Below, piece by piece: positions 27,608 through 38,085 of a stretch of 64,000 nt of DNA. The stretch is from Caballeronia udeis (GTDB lineage Bacteria > Pseudomonadota > Gammaproteobacteria > Burkholderiales > Burkholderiaceae). The stretch spans positions 266,795 to 330,794 of the forward strand of contig NZ_FCOK02000001.1 of the NCBI RefSeq assembly GCF_001544555.2, written 5' to 3'. The position numbers were made by a program, and so were the translations under genes. Numbering within the stretch: position 1 is the stretch's first letter; every line of letters starts with the position of its first letter. The notes beneath the pieces were generated by a model. It had not been told where the DNA came from and made no database searches. It saw only the letters and a list, made by a program, of their open reading frames with translations.

Positions 27608-28657
27608 ATGCGTCGCGCGTTGGTTATCGCACCGAACTGGATTGGTGACGCATTGATGGCGCAGCCGCTGTTTTCGCTGCTGAAGAAGTTGCATCCGCGC
27701 ATTGTCATCGATGCTGTCGCGCCCGCCTGGGTCGCGCCCGTGCTGGAACGCATGCCCGAGATCCACGACGTCTACGCCACCGATCTCGCCCACGGCAAGC
27801 TGCAAATGCTGCGTCGCTGGCAACTGGCGAGCGATTTGCGCGACGTGGGTTACGACGCCGCGTACGTGCTGCCGAACTCGTTCAAATCAGCGCTGATTCC
27901 GTGGATGGCGGGGATCAACCTGCGGGTTGGCTATACGGGCGAAAGCCGTTATGGCGTGCTCAACGTGCGGCACGCCAATCCGGGCAAGGGTCAACGCCCG
28001 CCCATGGTGGGCCAGTACGCCGCCCTGGCTTATGCGCCGGGTGCGAAGCTGCCGTGGCTGCAGGAAAACGCGACGGTTCCCATGCCGGTACCGCGGCTCG
28101 ATGCCGACCTGAACGAAGCGGCGCGCGTCTCCGCCCGCTTTAATCTGGATACGCGCGCGCCGCTCGTGGTGTTTTGTCCGGGCGCGGAATATGGTCCGGC
28201 AAAACGCTGGCCGCCGGAGCATTTCGCGGCGCTCGCGCAGTTCATCGCGCAATCGTTCCCGTATGCGCGGATTGTCGCGCTCGGGTCGCCAAAAGATTCG
28301 CCTATCGCCCAGGCCATTGCCGATCGCGCGCCGAATGTGCGCAACCTGTGCGGGCAAACGTCTCTCGGCGAGGCCTGCGCGCTGATCTCGCGCGCCAGCG
28401 CCGTGGTCACCAACGATTCCGGCCTGATGCATGTGGCCGCCGCGCTGCGTCGCCCGCTGGTGGCCGTGTTCGGCTCAACCGACCCGCGCCACACGCCGCC
28501 CCTCTCCGATCTCGCAAAGGTACAATGGCTGCACCTCGAATGCAGTCCGTGCTTTGCCCGCGAGTGTCCGCTGGGTCATTTGAATTGTTTGCGCGAACTC
28601 GGCGCCGAGCAGGTTTTCGGCGATTTGCGCGGCATGTTGATGATGCAGCGCCATTAA
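27608..28657 (+). CDS. waaF: LPS heptosyltransferase II (GT9)
   Basis: This 349-residue cytoplasmic-face glycosyltransferase adds the second L-glycero-D-manno-heptose to the lipopolysaccharide inner core. RRALVIAPNWIGDALMAQPLF is the acceptor-side N-terminal motif. PLVVFCPGAEYGPAKRWPPEHF and VTNDSGLMHVAAALRRPLVAVFGSTDPRHTPP form the ADP-heptose site. The Cys-rich tail CSPCFARECPLGHLNCL is typical of GT9 heptosyltransferases. It is preceded by a 271-base gap without a gene. Confidence 0.95.
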   Translation: MRRALVIAPNWIGDALMAQPLFSLLKKLHPRIVIDAVAPAWVAPVLERMPEIHDVYATDLAHGKLQMLRRWQLASDLRDVGYDAAYVLPNSFKSALIPWMAGINLRVGYTGESRYGVLNVRHANPGKGQRPPMVGQYAALAYAPGAKLPWLQENATVPMPVPRLDADLNEAARVSARFNLDTRAPLVVFCPGAEYGPAKRWPPEHFAALAQFIAQSFPYARIVALGSPKDSPIAQAIADRAPNVRNLCGQTSLGEACALISRASAVVTNDSGLMHVAAALRRPLVAVFGSTDPRHTPPLSDLAKVQWLHLECSPCFARECPLGHLNCLRELGAEQVFGDLRGMLMMQRH

Positions 28658-28955
28658 AGCGGGTCTGGCTGAAGCGGCTTCGGCGCCGTGGCTCATGCTG
28701 ATCGAGCCGGCCTGGCCGAACCGCTTCGAAGATTGCTTCATGACTTCGTCAGAGCAGCGTCTGCCACGCCAGGTTCTCCGGCGCCGGGTCCGCGTCCTCC
28801 GAGCTTCCATCGGCGGCGTGTTTGCGGTTCCGAGCCGGTCCTGACATGCCAATGTCCCTAAGCCGGGGCATGCTTTTGAAACTTGACCGAACCGTGGCGC
28901 TTCACTGTCCGACAACATCGGGCGCCATGCATCGACTGTTAGAGACCCACTAGCC

Positions 28956-29402
28956 ATGCCACGTTTTGCCCGCCTCTTCGAAGCCGCCGCCGATACCCTC
29001 AACGCCTACTACCAAGCTGTCGCGGAGGGCAATATCGACAGTGTCATGGCACTCTGGATCGACGAGGAATTCGCCACTTTCATCTGTGCGGACGGTTCGC
29101 ACCTGAGCGGCCTGGACAGCATTCGCGCGGGCCTTTCGGCGCAACTGGAGAACCGGCCGGTCACGGTCGAGCCACTCGATATCCGCGTCTACGACAGTCT
29201 CGGCACCGTGGTCTACGCCATCGCCGAAGCGCATCAGCCGGCCGAACCGGGCAGTTCGCCCATCATGGTGTTCAGCACCTATGTAATGGTCCACGAACGT
29301 GGGGAATGGCGCATTGCACATATCCACGCTAGTGCGATGCCAGACGAAGCCGCCGGCCAGGTTGCGGCGAAAATGCGACATGGACAAGGTCCGCTGCATT
29401 GA
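28956..29402 (+). CDS. SnoaL/NTF2-like protein (YybH-like)
   Basis: This 148-residue protein has the cone-shaped NTF2 fold: an N-terminal helix AADTLNAYYQAVAEGNIDSVMALWIDE, then GLDSIRAGLSAQL, and a C-terminal strand GEWRIAHIHASAM that matches the end of SnoaL_3/SgcJ-type domains. Members range from ketosteroid isomerases to ligand-binding proteins. No catalytic Asp/His pair could be assigned with confidence, so function is left open. Confidence 0.8.
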   Translation: MPRFARLFEAAADTLNAYYQAVAEGNIDSVMALWIDEEFATFICADGSHLSGLDSIRAGLSAQLENRPVTVEPLDIRVYDSLGTVVYAIAEAHQPAEPGSSPIMVFSTYVMVHERGEWRIAHIHASAMPDEAAGQVAAKMRHGQGPLH

Positions 29403-29548
29403 CATCGGGTTTTGCGGGTACGCTGGGCAAGGTAGCTGGCGTCTGCGGCTCGACCATTGCTCTGCCAGGCCGATTGTGAAATCGACCGGCAAACCGACCG
29501 GCAGACCGCCTACCCGTTCGCATCCGGCATCCTGTGTGAAGACGCGCA

Positions 29549-30802
29549 ATGAAACGCGATCCTGCTCATCTCATTCCTGACGCTCCGGCGCTCAATACCC
29601 GTTCTGCGCCTGAGCAGACCGCTTCGGCCGCTCTCGGTGCAGTGAGCCAACCAAAACCCGAACCGCTGGCCGAATGGCTGTACCGGCCACCTCGATGGCT
29701 GCCCACCGCGCATGCGCAGACGATCGTGCCGGCCTTGTTCGCGCAGCGGCCGGCGGTGAAATATCGGCGGGAACGATGGACAACCCCGGACAGCGATTTC
29801 ATCGATCTCGACTGGCTGTCTTATGACGTCGATGGCGAGGGCCACACGCGCACGGCGCAAGGCGAACGACAGGAAGCGGTCTCCGTACCGATCGATGAAG
29901 CCAGGCCGTCGCAGAACGGAGGCTCGGCAGCAGCGCGGGCCGCATCCCCCTTCCCCGACCCGAGCGCCCCGCTCTTTGTGCTGTTCCACGGACTCGAAGG
30001 CAGCTCGGACTCGCACTACGCACGCGTGCTGATGGCCGAAGCGAAGGCGCGCGGCTGGTTTGGCGTCGTGCCGCATTTCCGCAGTTGCGGCGGCTCGATG
30101 AACCTCCTGCCGCGCTTTTACCATCTCGCCGATAGTGCCGAAGTCGACTGGGTCTTGCGTCGGTTAAAGGCGCAACATGCGGGGCCGGTGATCGCAGCAG
30201 GGGTATCGCTGGGCGGCAACGTGCTGCTGCGCTGGCTGTGCGAGCAGGAACAGGACGCAGCCGCCATCCTGGATGCCGCCGCGGCTATCTCCGCTCCTCT
30301 CGACGTCCACGCCGGCGGGCACGCAATATCGCAGGGTTTCGGCATGGTCTACACACGCAGTTTTCTCAAGACGCTCAAGCGCAAGGCGCTGGCGAAACTG
30401 GACCAGTATCCCGGCCTGTTTGACCGCGACGCCATGCTCGCGGCCCGCACCATGCACGCCTTCGATAACGCCGTGACCGCGCCGCTACACGGTTTCCGCG
30501 ATACCGACGACTACTGGACCCGCGCCACCACGCGGCCCTATTTGCCGCGCATCGCCATTCCAACGCTGCTTCTGAACGCCCGCAACGACCCGTTCCTGCC
30601 TGGGCGCGTGTTGCCATCGGCGGCGGAGGTTTCGGCGGCAGTGACCCTCGATCAACCCGCGCATGGCGGCCACGTCGGTTTTATGACCGGGCCGTTTCCG
30701 GGGCGGATAGACTGGTTGTCGCAGCGGGTGTTCGGCTATTTGCAGACCCATGTGCGGCAGGCCAAACCCGCACAACCTTCACCGGATTCCGAGCATGGAT
30801 GA
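29549..30802 (+). CDS. YheT-family alpha/beta hydrolase
   Basis: This 417-residue COG0429 hydrolase has LADWLYRPPRWLPTAHAQTI-like opening residues (here AEWLYRPPRWLPTAHAQT). LFVLFHGLEGSSDSHYAR is the oxyanion loop, GVSLGGNVLLRWL the nucleophile elbow with Ser, LLLNARNDPFLP the acid region, and HGGHVGF the catalytic His. A 40-residue Gln/Ser/Ala-rich insertion near residues 100-140 (GERQEAVSVPIDEARPSQ) is unusual. The stop overlaps the next gene by eight bases. Confidence 0.9.
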   Translation: MKRDPAHLIPDAPALNTRSAPEQTASAALGAVSQPKPEPLAEWLYRPPRWLPTAHAQTIVPALFAQRPAVKYRRERWTTPDSDFIDLDWLSYDVDGEGHTRTAQGERQEAVSVPIDEARPSQNGGSAAARAASPFPDPSAPLFVLFHGLEGSSDSHYARVLMAEAKARGWFGVVPHFRSCGGSMNLLPRFYHLADSAEVDWVLRRLKAQHAGPVIAAGVSLGGNVLLRWLCEQEQDAAAILDAAAAISAPLDVHAGGHAISQGFGMVYTRSFLKTLKRKALAKLDQYPGLFDRDAMLAARTMHAFDNAVTAPLHGFRDTDDYWTRATTRPYLPRIAIPTLLLNARNDPFLPGRVLPSAAEVSAAVTLDQPAHGGHVGFMTGPFPGRIDWLSQRVFGYLQTHVRQAKPAQPSPDSEHG

Positions 30803-31379
30803 GATCGTCAAACAGGCGCTGGCCAAATGGCCCAACGTCCCGCATTGCACCGGCTGGCTGCTGCTCGACCGGCGCGGCCAGTGGCGCATGCGCGACGACG
30901 CCACGCAGGCAGCAGGCCTTCCCGGCGATATCATCAGGCACGACGCGTTGCTCGGCTTCATCAACCGGAACTATGCCGCCGATGCCGACGGTCAGTGGTT
31001 CTTTCAAAACGGTCCGCAGCGCGTGTATGTTGAGCTGGGTTACACGCCGTGGATCGTGCGGCTGAGCGAGTTTCACGACGCGACGGACGACGCGCTGCGG
31101 CTGACCGATCACGCGGGCGGGCAGTTTGAGCCGGCGGCGGCTTGGCTTGACGATGAAGGCGGCGTGCTGTTCTCGGATGGTTCGGATGCTCCGCGCGTCG
31201 CCGCGTTGCACGATCACGATCTCGACCTGTTTTCCACCCACGCCGATCTCGACGATAACGGCGGCGTGTTCCATTTCGCGGCCGGCGTGGATCTGGCGCT
31301 GGGGCGTATCGATCGGGCGGATGTGGCGGGGAAGTTTGGGTTTGTTATGAGTCCGGCGGCGAATGCGGCGGTCTCGTAA
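30795..31379 (+). CDS. Conserved hypothetical protein
   Basis: This 194-residue soluble protein is translationally coupled to the YheT gene by an eight-base overlap. Conserved-looking features are CTGWLLLDRRGQWRMRD, FFQNGPQRVYVELGYTPWIVRL and a His/Asp-rich centre (DHDLDLFSTHADLD). It is a regular neighbour of YheT in Burkholderiaceae as far as I recall. No enzymatic motif was identified. Confidence 0.75.
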   Translation: MDEIVKQALAKWPNVPHCTGWLLLDRRGQWRMRDDATQAAGLPGDIIRHDALLGFINRNYAADADGQWFFQNGPQRVYVELGYTPWIVRLSEFHDATDDALRLTDHAGGQFEPAAAWLDDEGGVLFSDGSDAPRVAALHDHDLDLFSTHADLDDNGGVFHFAAGVDLALGRIDRADVAGKFGFVMSPAANAAVS

Positions 31380-31544
31380 AGCGTCCTAACTATCGTCCTT
31401 CTCCAACTCATGCTCTTCGTTGCAGGCTGAAACGCTGCGAACGGATAAGCGAAAACGATTTGAAAGGCTTATCGTAGCAGCGTGTGCGCGCCTGGACCAC
31501 CCGTGCGCCGCTGTTATGATGAGCGCCCGTTGCAAGGAGAGGTT

Positions 31545-32024
31545 ATGTCCGGACTTACACATTTCGATGCTTCTGGCGAAGCGCACATGGTCGATGTCGG
31601 CGACAAAAGCGAGACGCGTCGCGTGGCCATCGCGCGTGGTTCCATCGTAATGCTGCCCGCCACGCTCGCGCTGATCCGCGACGGCAAGGCTAAAAAAGGC
31701 GATGTACTCGGCGTCGCGCGCATCGCTGCGATCCAGGGCGCCAAACGCACCTCCGATCTCATCCCGCTATGCCATCCGCTGGCGTTGACGCGAGTGGCGG
31801 TGGATTTTTCCATCGATGAAAAACTTCCCGGCGTGTTTTGCGAAGTTCGCGTGGAAACGGTCGGGCGCACCGGTGTGGAAATGGAAGCGCTGACCGCCGT
31901 GCAGGTGGGACTGCTGACGGTTTATGACATGTGCAAAGCAGTGGACCGCGGAATGACGATCACCGATGTGAAGGTGCTGGAGAAGCACGGAGGGAAATCG
32001 GGGGATTGGGTGGCGGGGAGTTGA
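31545..32024 (+). CDS. moaC: Cyclic pyranopterin monophosphate synthase
   Basis: This 159-residue enzyme acts with MoaA to turn 3',8-cH2GTP into cyclic pyranopterin monophosphate, the first intermediate of molybdenum cofactor synthesis. [19 protein letters not shown] is the N-terminal signature, [24 protein letters not shown] the substrate site, and [23 protein letters not shown] the C-terminal active-site region. AAGGAGAGG precedes the ATG. It ends at a strong terminator. Confidence 0.96.
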   Translation: MSGLTHFDASGEAHMVDVGDKSETRRVAIARGSIVMLPATLALIRDGKAKKGDVLGVARIAAIQGAKRTSDLIPLCHPLALTRVAVDFSIDEKLPGVFCEVRVETVGRTGVEMEALTAVQVGLLTVYDMCKAVDRGMTITDVKVLEKHGGKSGDWVAGS

Positions 32025-32104
32025 ATTGAATTGAACGTTCCCTGCCCGCACTGAGCCCTCGTAAATCACTGCCGGTGCCCGGCAAGCAATAATATTTAGT
32101 CGAG

Positions 32105-32142
32105 AAAAAGGCAGTTCCAACGCGAGTCGGAACTGCCTTTTT
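32105..32142 (+). terminator. Rho-independent terminator after moaC
   Basis: A 14-bp stem, AAAAAGGCAGTTCC with GGAACTGCCTTTTT, has a 10-base loop and a run of seven T residues. It can also serve the convergent ligase gene from the other side because the left arm begins with A5. Confidence 0.92.
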
Positions 32143-32216
32143 TTCCAGCCACAATCGATATCTTCGACTTCAACGCCGCCGGCCTCACCGAGGCCGGCGA
32201 TCAACCACTCGCTGCC

Positions 32217-34037
32217 TCAATCGTCCCCATCATCGCTATCGTCATCCGTAGTCGACGGTGCGGGCACGCCATACATCTTCATCAGTTCAGCCTTAAAGCC
32301 GGCCAGCGGCTTACCCTGATCGTCGAGCAACTGATAAACATCCGCCAGTTGTTGCGGCCAGTCGTGAAGCTCGGTGGAGAAGATCTTCAACCGGGCGATG
32401 GTATCGAGCGCGTCCTGCGACTGTCCGGCCAGCGCCTGCAGCACCGCATAGCGTCGCAACACAGTTTCCCCCGGCAACAAAGCCAGCGCCTGACGATGCA
32501 TCGCGAGTTTCGTAGCGAGGTCCTGGCTGTTCATCGGCAGCAATGTCGCGGCACCGTACTCACCCCACGCGCGGAACAAGAACGACGGATCCTCGCGATA
32601 TTGCTCAGCCGGTTGCGAGCCGTAATAGAGCACTTCCGACCGGTTGTAATCGCGCAAGATGGGGTACAGCGAAGCCAGTCCAAGCACCACCAGCACAACA
32701 TACAACCCATAGGAAAACGACCGCGACACCCACCGCACCGGCCGCGTTTCGAGCAAGCCGAAGACCAACATTGCGGGCATCAGGAAAAACATGTACTGCT
32801 GCGGATACTCGACCAGCGCATGCATCATCAGCACGCCCAGCAGCGACAGCGCGAAAATCCGCGCCGGCGTATGCGGCGCACGCAGTACGCGCACGAGCCA
32901 GCACACCACGCTGAACAACACGATCGCCATGCCCAGCAGACCGGTTTTCGCGAGCAGATCGATAAAGATATCGTGCGAGTTGTTCGCAATCTCCACGCCG
33001 CCAAGCTCACGCACGAACTCGAACTGATGCAGCGGGAACTCGCCCCAGCCAACACCCAGCAACGGGTGCGTCAGGAACATGGTCCAGCCATACTTCCAGA
33101 GCGCAAGCCGCGGCGCGATCTGATTCGCGTCCTGCATCCGCTCGGCAGCCGATTGGCCAAGTTCAAGCTGAAAACGCAAGTTCGCCCAGCGAATCGCCGC
33201 ATTCACGGCGAAGAACAACACGAGCAGCACGATCGGAATCAGCCACGCGCGCGTCTTGTTGCGAGCGGCACGGCTCGCAGGTCCATCCGGGTCATCCGCC
33301 AAGGTCGAGCGGCCCTGAATGAAGGCCATCCAGAATCCCCCGACCACGATCACGCCCATCTGCAACCACGGCCCCCGCGACACGGTCAGCGCAAGCCCTG
33401 CTGAAAATATGGCGGACAGGACGAGCCATGCGATCACCGGCAGACGTCGTGTCTGCACCAGGTAGAGCGCACCCGCCGTTGCGAATGCAATGTAGGTCGC
33501 AAGGTGATTCGCCTGCGCCATGTTGCCGAACGGCCGCCGCTCGATCGCGACGTTGTAGGCCACCACGAATGGCGAAAACTTCGGCTCCATGTGGAACAAC
33601 TGCACGACCTGGCAGAACACGGCGAACAAACCACCCACGATCAACGCCGCAGCACCCCAGCGCAGCGCCTTCTCGGCCATACCCGCGCGCACGAAGCCAT
33701 AACCGGTATGCACCGCGATAAACGATGCCAGCAGATAACCGCCGCCAAGCCAGTTCATCGACGGCTGGGACACCGGCAATACCACCGTCTGCGCCACGAG
33801 CAGAAAGCCGAGCACAAGCGGCATTAACGCGATAACCGGCGTCGCGAACGGCACCCGCGGTTCGGATAACCTCACGATCAATACCATTGCGCCACCAAGC
33901 ACCAGGAACAGTCCAAGCGCGCTGAACTCGGCGTAGAAGGTCGGAATGGGATACGTGTGGTTGACGACCGCGAACGGAATCGTCAGCGCCAGGCAGAGGA
34001 CAGCAAGAGAAAGGTAGCGCGCGATGTTTGAAGGCAT
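32217..34037 (-). CDS. PglL/Wzy-type O-oligosaccharyltransferase
   Basis: This 606-residue polytopic membrane protein of the O-antigen ligase/polymerase superfamily has about twelve hydrophobic segments. NWLGGGYLLASFIAVHTGYGF lies near the N-terminus. MTFLTHPLLGVGWGEFPLHQFE-like residues and NNSHDIFIDLLAKTGLLG form the large periplasmic loop with the catalytic-type His. YPQQYMFFLMPAMLVFGL precedes a soluble C-terminal Wzy_C_2-like domain. The C-terminus is Asp-rich. It lies next to a type IV pilin on the same strand, the arrangement of pilin O-glycosylation ligases (PglL/TfpO). Confidence 0.85.
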   Translation of the reverse strand: MPSNIARYLSLAVLCLALTIPFAVVNHTYPIPTFYAEFSALGLFLVLGGAMVLIVRLSEPRVPFATPVIALMPLVLGFLLVAQTVVLPVSQPSMNWLGGGYLLASFIAVHTGYGFVRAGMAEKALRWGAAALIVGGLFAVFCQVVQLFHMEPKFSPFVVAYNVAIERRPFGNMAQANHLATYIAFATAGALYLVQTRRLPVIAWLVLSAIFSAGLALTVSRGPWLQMGVIVVGGFWMAFIQGRSTLADDPDGPASRAARNKTRAWLIPIVLLVLFFAVNAAIRWANLRFQLELGQSAAERMQDANQIAPRLALWKYGWTMFLTHPLLGVGWGEFPLHQFEFVRELGGVEIANNSHDIFIDLLAKTGLLGMAIVLFSVVCWLVRVLRAPHTPARIFALSLLGVLMMHALVEYPQQYMFFLMPAMLVFGLLETRPVRWVSRSFSYGLYVVLVVLGLASLYPILRDYNRSEVLYYGSQPAEQYREDPSFLFRAWGEYGAATLLPMNSQDLATKLAMHRQALALLPGETVLRRYAVLQALAGQSQDALDTIARLKIFSTELHDWPQQLADVYQLLDDQGKPLAGFKAELMKMYGVPAPSTTDDDSDDGDD

Positions 34038-34275
34038 GTGGGGTCGGGAACGTCGGCAACCGGCGCACTATACAAAAAATTACTCTTGCTGTGCGGCGCA
34101 GCGCATGAAATGCGCCGAAATCCGTGTCATTCCTGAAAATTCCGTGGTGGTTTTAGCAAAACATCGAGGCTGTCCGCAATCCGCGTGCTCGCTCACAAGC
34201 GCCATGACGACGATTCACTGCGATTACGGTTTCGTGCGGGCAGCCTTTCAGCTTCGCTAAGCGCCTTTCGACTCG

Positions 34276-34899
34276 CTAGGTCCGGCATTCCGGCGGTGCG
34301 AGATTAGGCGGCAACGTGGGTGCTTCCGAGGGCGATGGACCCGCGCCCGGCGCCGGCAAGGAAGACGCCGTTTTCGTGGCCGCAAAACATTCCCACGTGA
34401 TCGATCCGGCCTGTACCGAACCCTTGGTCAGGACAGTTCGCGCCGTTGGCGTCTCGGCATTGTCCGGGGTTGAAGGCACAAGCACGAGCGTGTTCGATCC
34501 GGCCGGCGCCACGCGCGTGGAAAACGCGATGGTGACTTGCCCGTTGGTGTCGTCGACATGAATCGATTCCACGTTCCGGGTCCCCGGTGGCGACGCATAT
34601 CCGCCGCCCAGATCCGATCCGCTGGCGGCGTTCTCCGCCACCGCCAACCGTGCCGACGACGCCAGCGACAAGCCCTCGCCCACCCGGCTGCGCGCCAGAT
34701 AATCCTGATACGCCGGAATGGCGTAAGCCGCGACCACACCGACAATCGCCAGCACGATCATCAACTCGATCAACGTGAAGCCCGTTCCGAAACGCTTTAT
34801 CTTGCCGCGCGTAATCAGCCTTCGAAACCAAGCTTTGCTACTGCTCGGACCACCTGCTTCATCTGACCTGCATACCGCTGCTGTTATTGCTGCTGCCAT
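34276..34899 (-). CDS. Type IV pilin (PilA-like)
   Basis: This is a prepilin of up to 207 residues. The processing site is [36 protein letters not shown], with Phe1 and Glu5 of the mature protein and a long hydrophobic helix. The C-terminal pair CFAATK...ECRT could form the disulfide loop. The leader before the cleavage Gly is about 41 residues, far longer than usual; no ATG, GTG or TTG is nearer in a convincing context. A Pro/Ser-rich tail ([18 protein letters not shown]) is unusual and could be the glycosylated segment, given the adjacent PglL-type gene. Confidence 0.85.
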   Translation of the reverse strand: MAAAITAAVCRSDEAGGPSSSKAWFRRLITRGKIKRFGTGFTLIELMIVLAIVGVVAAYAIPAYQDYLARSRVGEGLSLASSARLAVAENAASGSDLGGGYASPPGTRNVESIHVDDTNGQVTIAFSTRVAPAGSNTLVLVPSTPDNAETPTARTVLTKGSVQAGSITWECFAATKTASSLPAPGAGPSPSEAPTLPPNLAPPECRT

Positions 34900-35017
34900 T
34901 GCTGAACTCCCAAAAAGACGAAGCGCCTGGTTGCGTAATGCAATCCAGACGCTTCGATCTTATTGAGCCCTACCCGGTCTCAACAGTCAGCCAGACGGCC
35001 AACGGTCGAACCGAAAA

Positions 35018-35728
35018 TCAATGTGCGGCTTTTGCTTGCGCGGCCAGCGCGCGTCGGCGGAAGTACCAGCCGAAGCCCAGCACCAGCACCGCACCTATCA
35101 CGTGCGCCGTGTATTCAACGCCCAGCAGATTCGATGCGGGCCATCGATCGAGGAACGGATCGTCGATCATCAACCCGCCCGCGATCCACCCGAGCAAACC
35201 GGCGCCGAGCGCAATCACGATCGGGAATTTATCGAGCAGCTTGAGCACCAGCGTGCTACCCCACACGATCAACGGAATGCTCACCAACAGGCCAAAGATA
35301 ACCAGCGCCAGCCGATGTTGCGGATCCGCGGCTTCCGCAGCGCCCGCCACCGCAATCACGTTGTCGAGGCTCATGACGGCATCTGCCACGATGATCGTCT
35401 TGATCGCGGCCCAAAGCTGGTCCGCCGGCTTGATATTCGGGTTGCTGTGCTCCGGCATCATCAGCTTCACGCCGATCCACAACAGCATCAGGCCGCCAAC
35501 AAACTTGAGGAACGGGACATCGAGCAGCAAGACCGCGAACGCAATCAACGCAACCCGCAAGACGATTGCCCCGAGCGTGCCGAGCAGCACGCCACGCGTG
35601 CGCTGCTGCGGCGGCAAATTCCTGCAGGCGAGCGCGATGACAACAGCGTTATCGCCGCCAAGGAGAATATCGATGACGATAATCTGTAGAACAGCGCCCC
35701 AGTGAAGCGTGGCGAAAAATTCGAGCAT
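35018..35728 (-). CDS. TerC-family membrane protein
   Basis: This 236-residue inner-membrane protein has seven or more helices. IDILLGGDNAVVIALACR and VADAVMSLDNVIAVAG are the two acidic membrane motifs of TerC/Alx/YceF proteins, which move Mn(II) or protect membrane proteins during metal stress. PPQQRTRGVLLGTLGAIVLRV lies between them. No yybP-ykoY riboswitch was recognised upstream. The gene sits between the pilin and sucD on the same strand. Confidence 0.9.
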   Translation of the reverse strand: MLEFFATLHWGAVLQIIVIDILLGGDNAVVIALACRNLPPQQRTRGVLLGTLGAIVLRVALIAFAVLLLDVPFLKFVGGLMLLWIGVKLMMPEHSNPNIKPADQLWAAIKTIIVADAVMSLDNVIAVAGAAEAADPQHRLALVIFGLLVSIPLIVWGSTLVLKLLDKFPIVIALGAGLLGWIAGGLMIDDPFLDRWPASNLLGVEYTAHVIGAVLVLGFGWYFRRRALAAQAKAAH

Positions 35729-35771
35729 GAAAAAACCGGTGAGCGACAGCGACAGAAAAAACGCCCAATAA

Positions 35772-35803
35772 AAAAGCGGGGAAGCCTTGGCTCCCCCGCT
35801 TTT
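35772..35803 (-). terminator. Rho-independent terminator after sucD
   Basis: AAAAGCGGGG and CCCCGCTTTT form a 10-bp stem with an inner AGCC/GGCT extension. On the minus strand it is followed by T residues, ending the sucCD transcript 70 bases after the sucD stop. Confidence 0.9.
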
Positions 35804-35874
35804 AGTATCGACGTTCTACGAAAGGCTTACGTAAGCATAGCGCAGCCCCGCGTTTTCTGTCGATCAGTCCTTCC

Positions 35875-36756
35875 TTAAAGCATCGCCTTCAACAAACGCG
35901 CCATTTCTGACGGGTTTTTCGTGACGGTGATACCGCAAGCTTCCATGATTTCCAGCTTGGCATCGGCCGTGTCCGCACCGCCCGAAATCAGCGCGCCTGC
36001 GTGACCCATGCGCTTGCCGGCCGGAGCCGTGACGCCCGCGATGAAGCCAACCACCGGCTTCTTCATGTTGTCCTTGATCCAGTAAGCCGCGTTCGCTTCG
36101 TCCGGGCCGCCGATCTCGCCGATCATGATCACGGCGTCCGTGTCGGGATCGTCGTTGAACATCTTCATGACGTCGATGTGCTTCAGACCGTTGATCGGAT
36201 CACCGCCAATACCGACTGCCGACGACTGGCCAAGGCCAATAGCCGTCAACTGGCCAACCGCTTCGTACGTGAGCGTGCCCGAACGCGACACCACGCCAAT
36301 ACGGCCCTTACGGTGGATATGACCCGGCATGATGCCGATCTTCAGTTCGTCCGGCGTGATCGTGCCCGGGCAGTTCGGTCCGAGCAGCAGCGTCTTGCGA
36401 TTTTCGCGACGCATACGGTCCTTGATCTCGAGCATGTCGCGCACGGGAATGCCTTCCGTGATGCAGATGGCGAGATCCAGGTCGGCTTCAACCGCTTCCC
36501 AGATTGCAGCAGCGGCGCCAGCCGGCGGCACGTAGATCACCGAAACGGTTGCACCCGTTTCAGCCTTCGCTTCCGCGACGCTTGCGTAGATGGGGATGCC
36601 TTCGAAATCTTCGCCGGCGCGCTTCGGGTTCACGCCCGCCACGTACGCTTCACGGCCGTTCGCATACTCGCGGCAAGCGCGGGTGTGGAACTGACCGGTC
36701 TTGCCGGTAATACCCTGGGTAATGACCTTGGTGTCTTTGTTGATCAGAATCGACAT
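35875..36756 (-). CDS. sucD: Succinyl-CoA synthetase alpha subunit
   Basis: This 293-residue TCA-cycle subunit binds CoA and carries the phosphohistidine. [17 protein letters not shown] is the CoA site, [22 protein letters not shown] and [19 protein letters not shown] follow, and [21 protein letters not shown] holds the active His. Gap to sucC is 124 bases; the two are co-directional and normally co-transcribed. Confidence 0.97.
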   Translation of the reverse strand: MSILINKDTKVITQGITGKTGQFHTRACREYANGREAYVAGVNPKRAGEDFEGIPIYASVAEAKAETGATVSVIYVPPAGAAAAIWEAVEADLDLAICITEGIPVRDMLEIKDRMRRENRKTLLLGPNCPGTITPDELKIGIMPGHIHRKGRIGVVSRSGTLTYEAVGQLTAIGLGQSSAVGIGGDPINGLKHIDVMKMFNDDPDTDAVIMIGEIGGPDEANAAYWIKDNMKKPVVGFIAGVTAPAGKRMGHAGALISGGADTADAKLEIMEACGITVTKNPSEMARLLKAML

Positions 36757-36880
36757 AGTGTGACCTCTGTTCGTCGACGCCGCTTTTCACCTGCGCACCT
36801 TGTTTCAAGGCGCGACGGGCGGAAAAGCGCCGCCTTTCGTGTCTGGTGGAACGCTCGTAATTGCCGGAAGACCCAGGCGC

Positions 36881-38047
36881 TTACTTGCCCTCGGCTGCTG
36901 CAACAACCTTCTGCGCAGCTTCTTCCATGCTGTCGGCCGCGATGATCGGCAAGCCTGAATCCGCCAGCATCTTCTTGCCGAGATCTTCGTTCGTGCCCTT
37001 CATGCGCACGACCAGAGGCACCTTCAGCGACACGGCCTTCGACGCTTCGATCACGCCTTCCGCGATCACATCGCAGCGCATGATGCCGCCGAAAATGTTC
37101 ACGAGGATTGCCTTGAGGCCCGGGTTCTTCAACATGATCTTGAAGGCTTCCGTGACCTTCTCGGTCGTAGCGCCGCCGCCCACGTCGAGGAAGTTGGCCG
37201 GCTCGCCGCCGAACAGCTTGATCGTGTCCATGGTGGCCATTGCCAGACCGGCGCCGTTCACCAGGCAGCCGATGTTGCCATCGAGCGAGATGTAGGCCAG
37301 ATCGAACTTCGATGCTTCCACTTCAGCCGGATCTTCTTCGTCGATATCGCGATACGCGACGATGTCCGGGTGACGGAACAGCGCGTTGGCGTCGAAGTTG
37401 AACTTGGCGTCGAGTGCGATCACCTTGCCGTCGCCGGTGACGATCAGCGGGTTGATTTCGGCCAGCGATGCGTCCGTTTCCCAGAATGCCTTGTACAGGC
37501 CTTGCAGGATCGCGCGTGCTTGCGGGATCGAGCCTTCCGGAATGCCGATCTTGCGCGAGAGGTCGTCGGCGTCTTTGTCGAGCAGACCCGTCGACGGCTC
37601 GACGGCGAACTTGTGCAGCAGTTCCGGCGTCTTTTCCGCGACTTCTTCAATGTCCATACCGCCTTCGCTCGATGCCATCACCACGACTTTTTGCGTGATG
37701 CGGTCGAGCACGAGGCCGATGTACAGTTCCTTCTTGATGTCCGCGCCTTCTTCGATCAGCAGGCGGTTCACCTTTTGGCCTTCAGGGCCGGTCTGGTGCG
37801 TGACGAGTTGCATGCCGAGGATCTGGTTCGAATATTCCCGAACCTGTTCCAGCGTCTTTGCAACCTTCACGCCGCCGCCCTTACCGCGACCGCCAGCGTG
37901 AATCTGAGCCTTGACGACCCATACCGGGCCACCCAGCTCTTCAGCGGCCTTGACCGCATCGTCCACCGAGAACACGGGCTTGCCGCGCGGGACCGCGACG
38001 CCGAACTTCCGCAGGATTTCCTTTCCCTGGTACTCGTGAATCTTCAT
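36881..38047 (-). CDS. sucC: Succinyl-CoA synthetase beta subunit
   Basis: This 388-residue ATP-grasp subunit of succinyl-CoA synthetase begins [42 protein letters not shown] is the nucleotide-binding loop, [21 protein letters not shown] the Mg site, and [16 protein letters not shown] the C-terminal ligase region. It precedes sucD. A 13-bp direct repeat lies in its leader. Confidence 0.97.
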   Translation of the reverse strand: MKIHEYQGKEILRKFGVAVPRGKPVFSVDDAVKAAEELGGPVWVVKAQIHAGGRGKGGGVKVAKTLEQVREYSNQILGMQLVTHQTGPEGQKVNRLLIEEGADIKKELYIGLVLDRITQKVVVMASSEGGMDIEEVAEKTPELLHKFAVEPSTGLLDKDADDLSRKIGIPEGSIPQARAILQGLYKAFWETDASLAEINPLIVTGDGKVIALDAKFNFDANALFRHPDIVAYRDIDEEDPAEVEASKFDLAYISLDGNIGCLVNGAGLAMATMDTIKLFGGEPANFLDVGGGATTEKVTEAFKIMLKNPGLKAILVNIFGGIMRCDVIAEGVIEASKAVSLKVPLVVRMKGTNEDLGKKMLADSGLPIIAADSMEEAAQKVVAAAEGK

Positions 38048-38085
38048 GCGTGATTCCTTCAGTCTGAGAGTTGGATTGAACTTCG

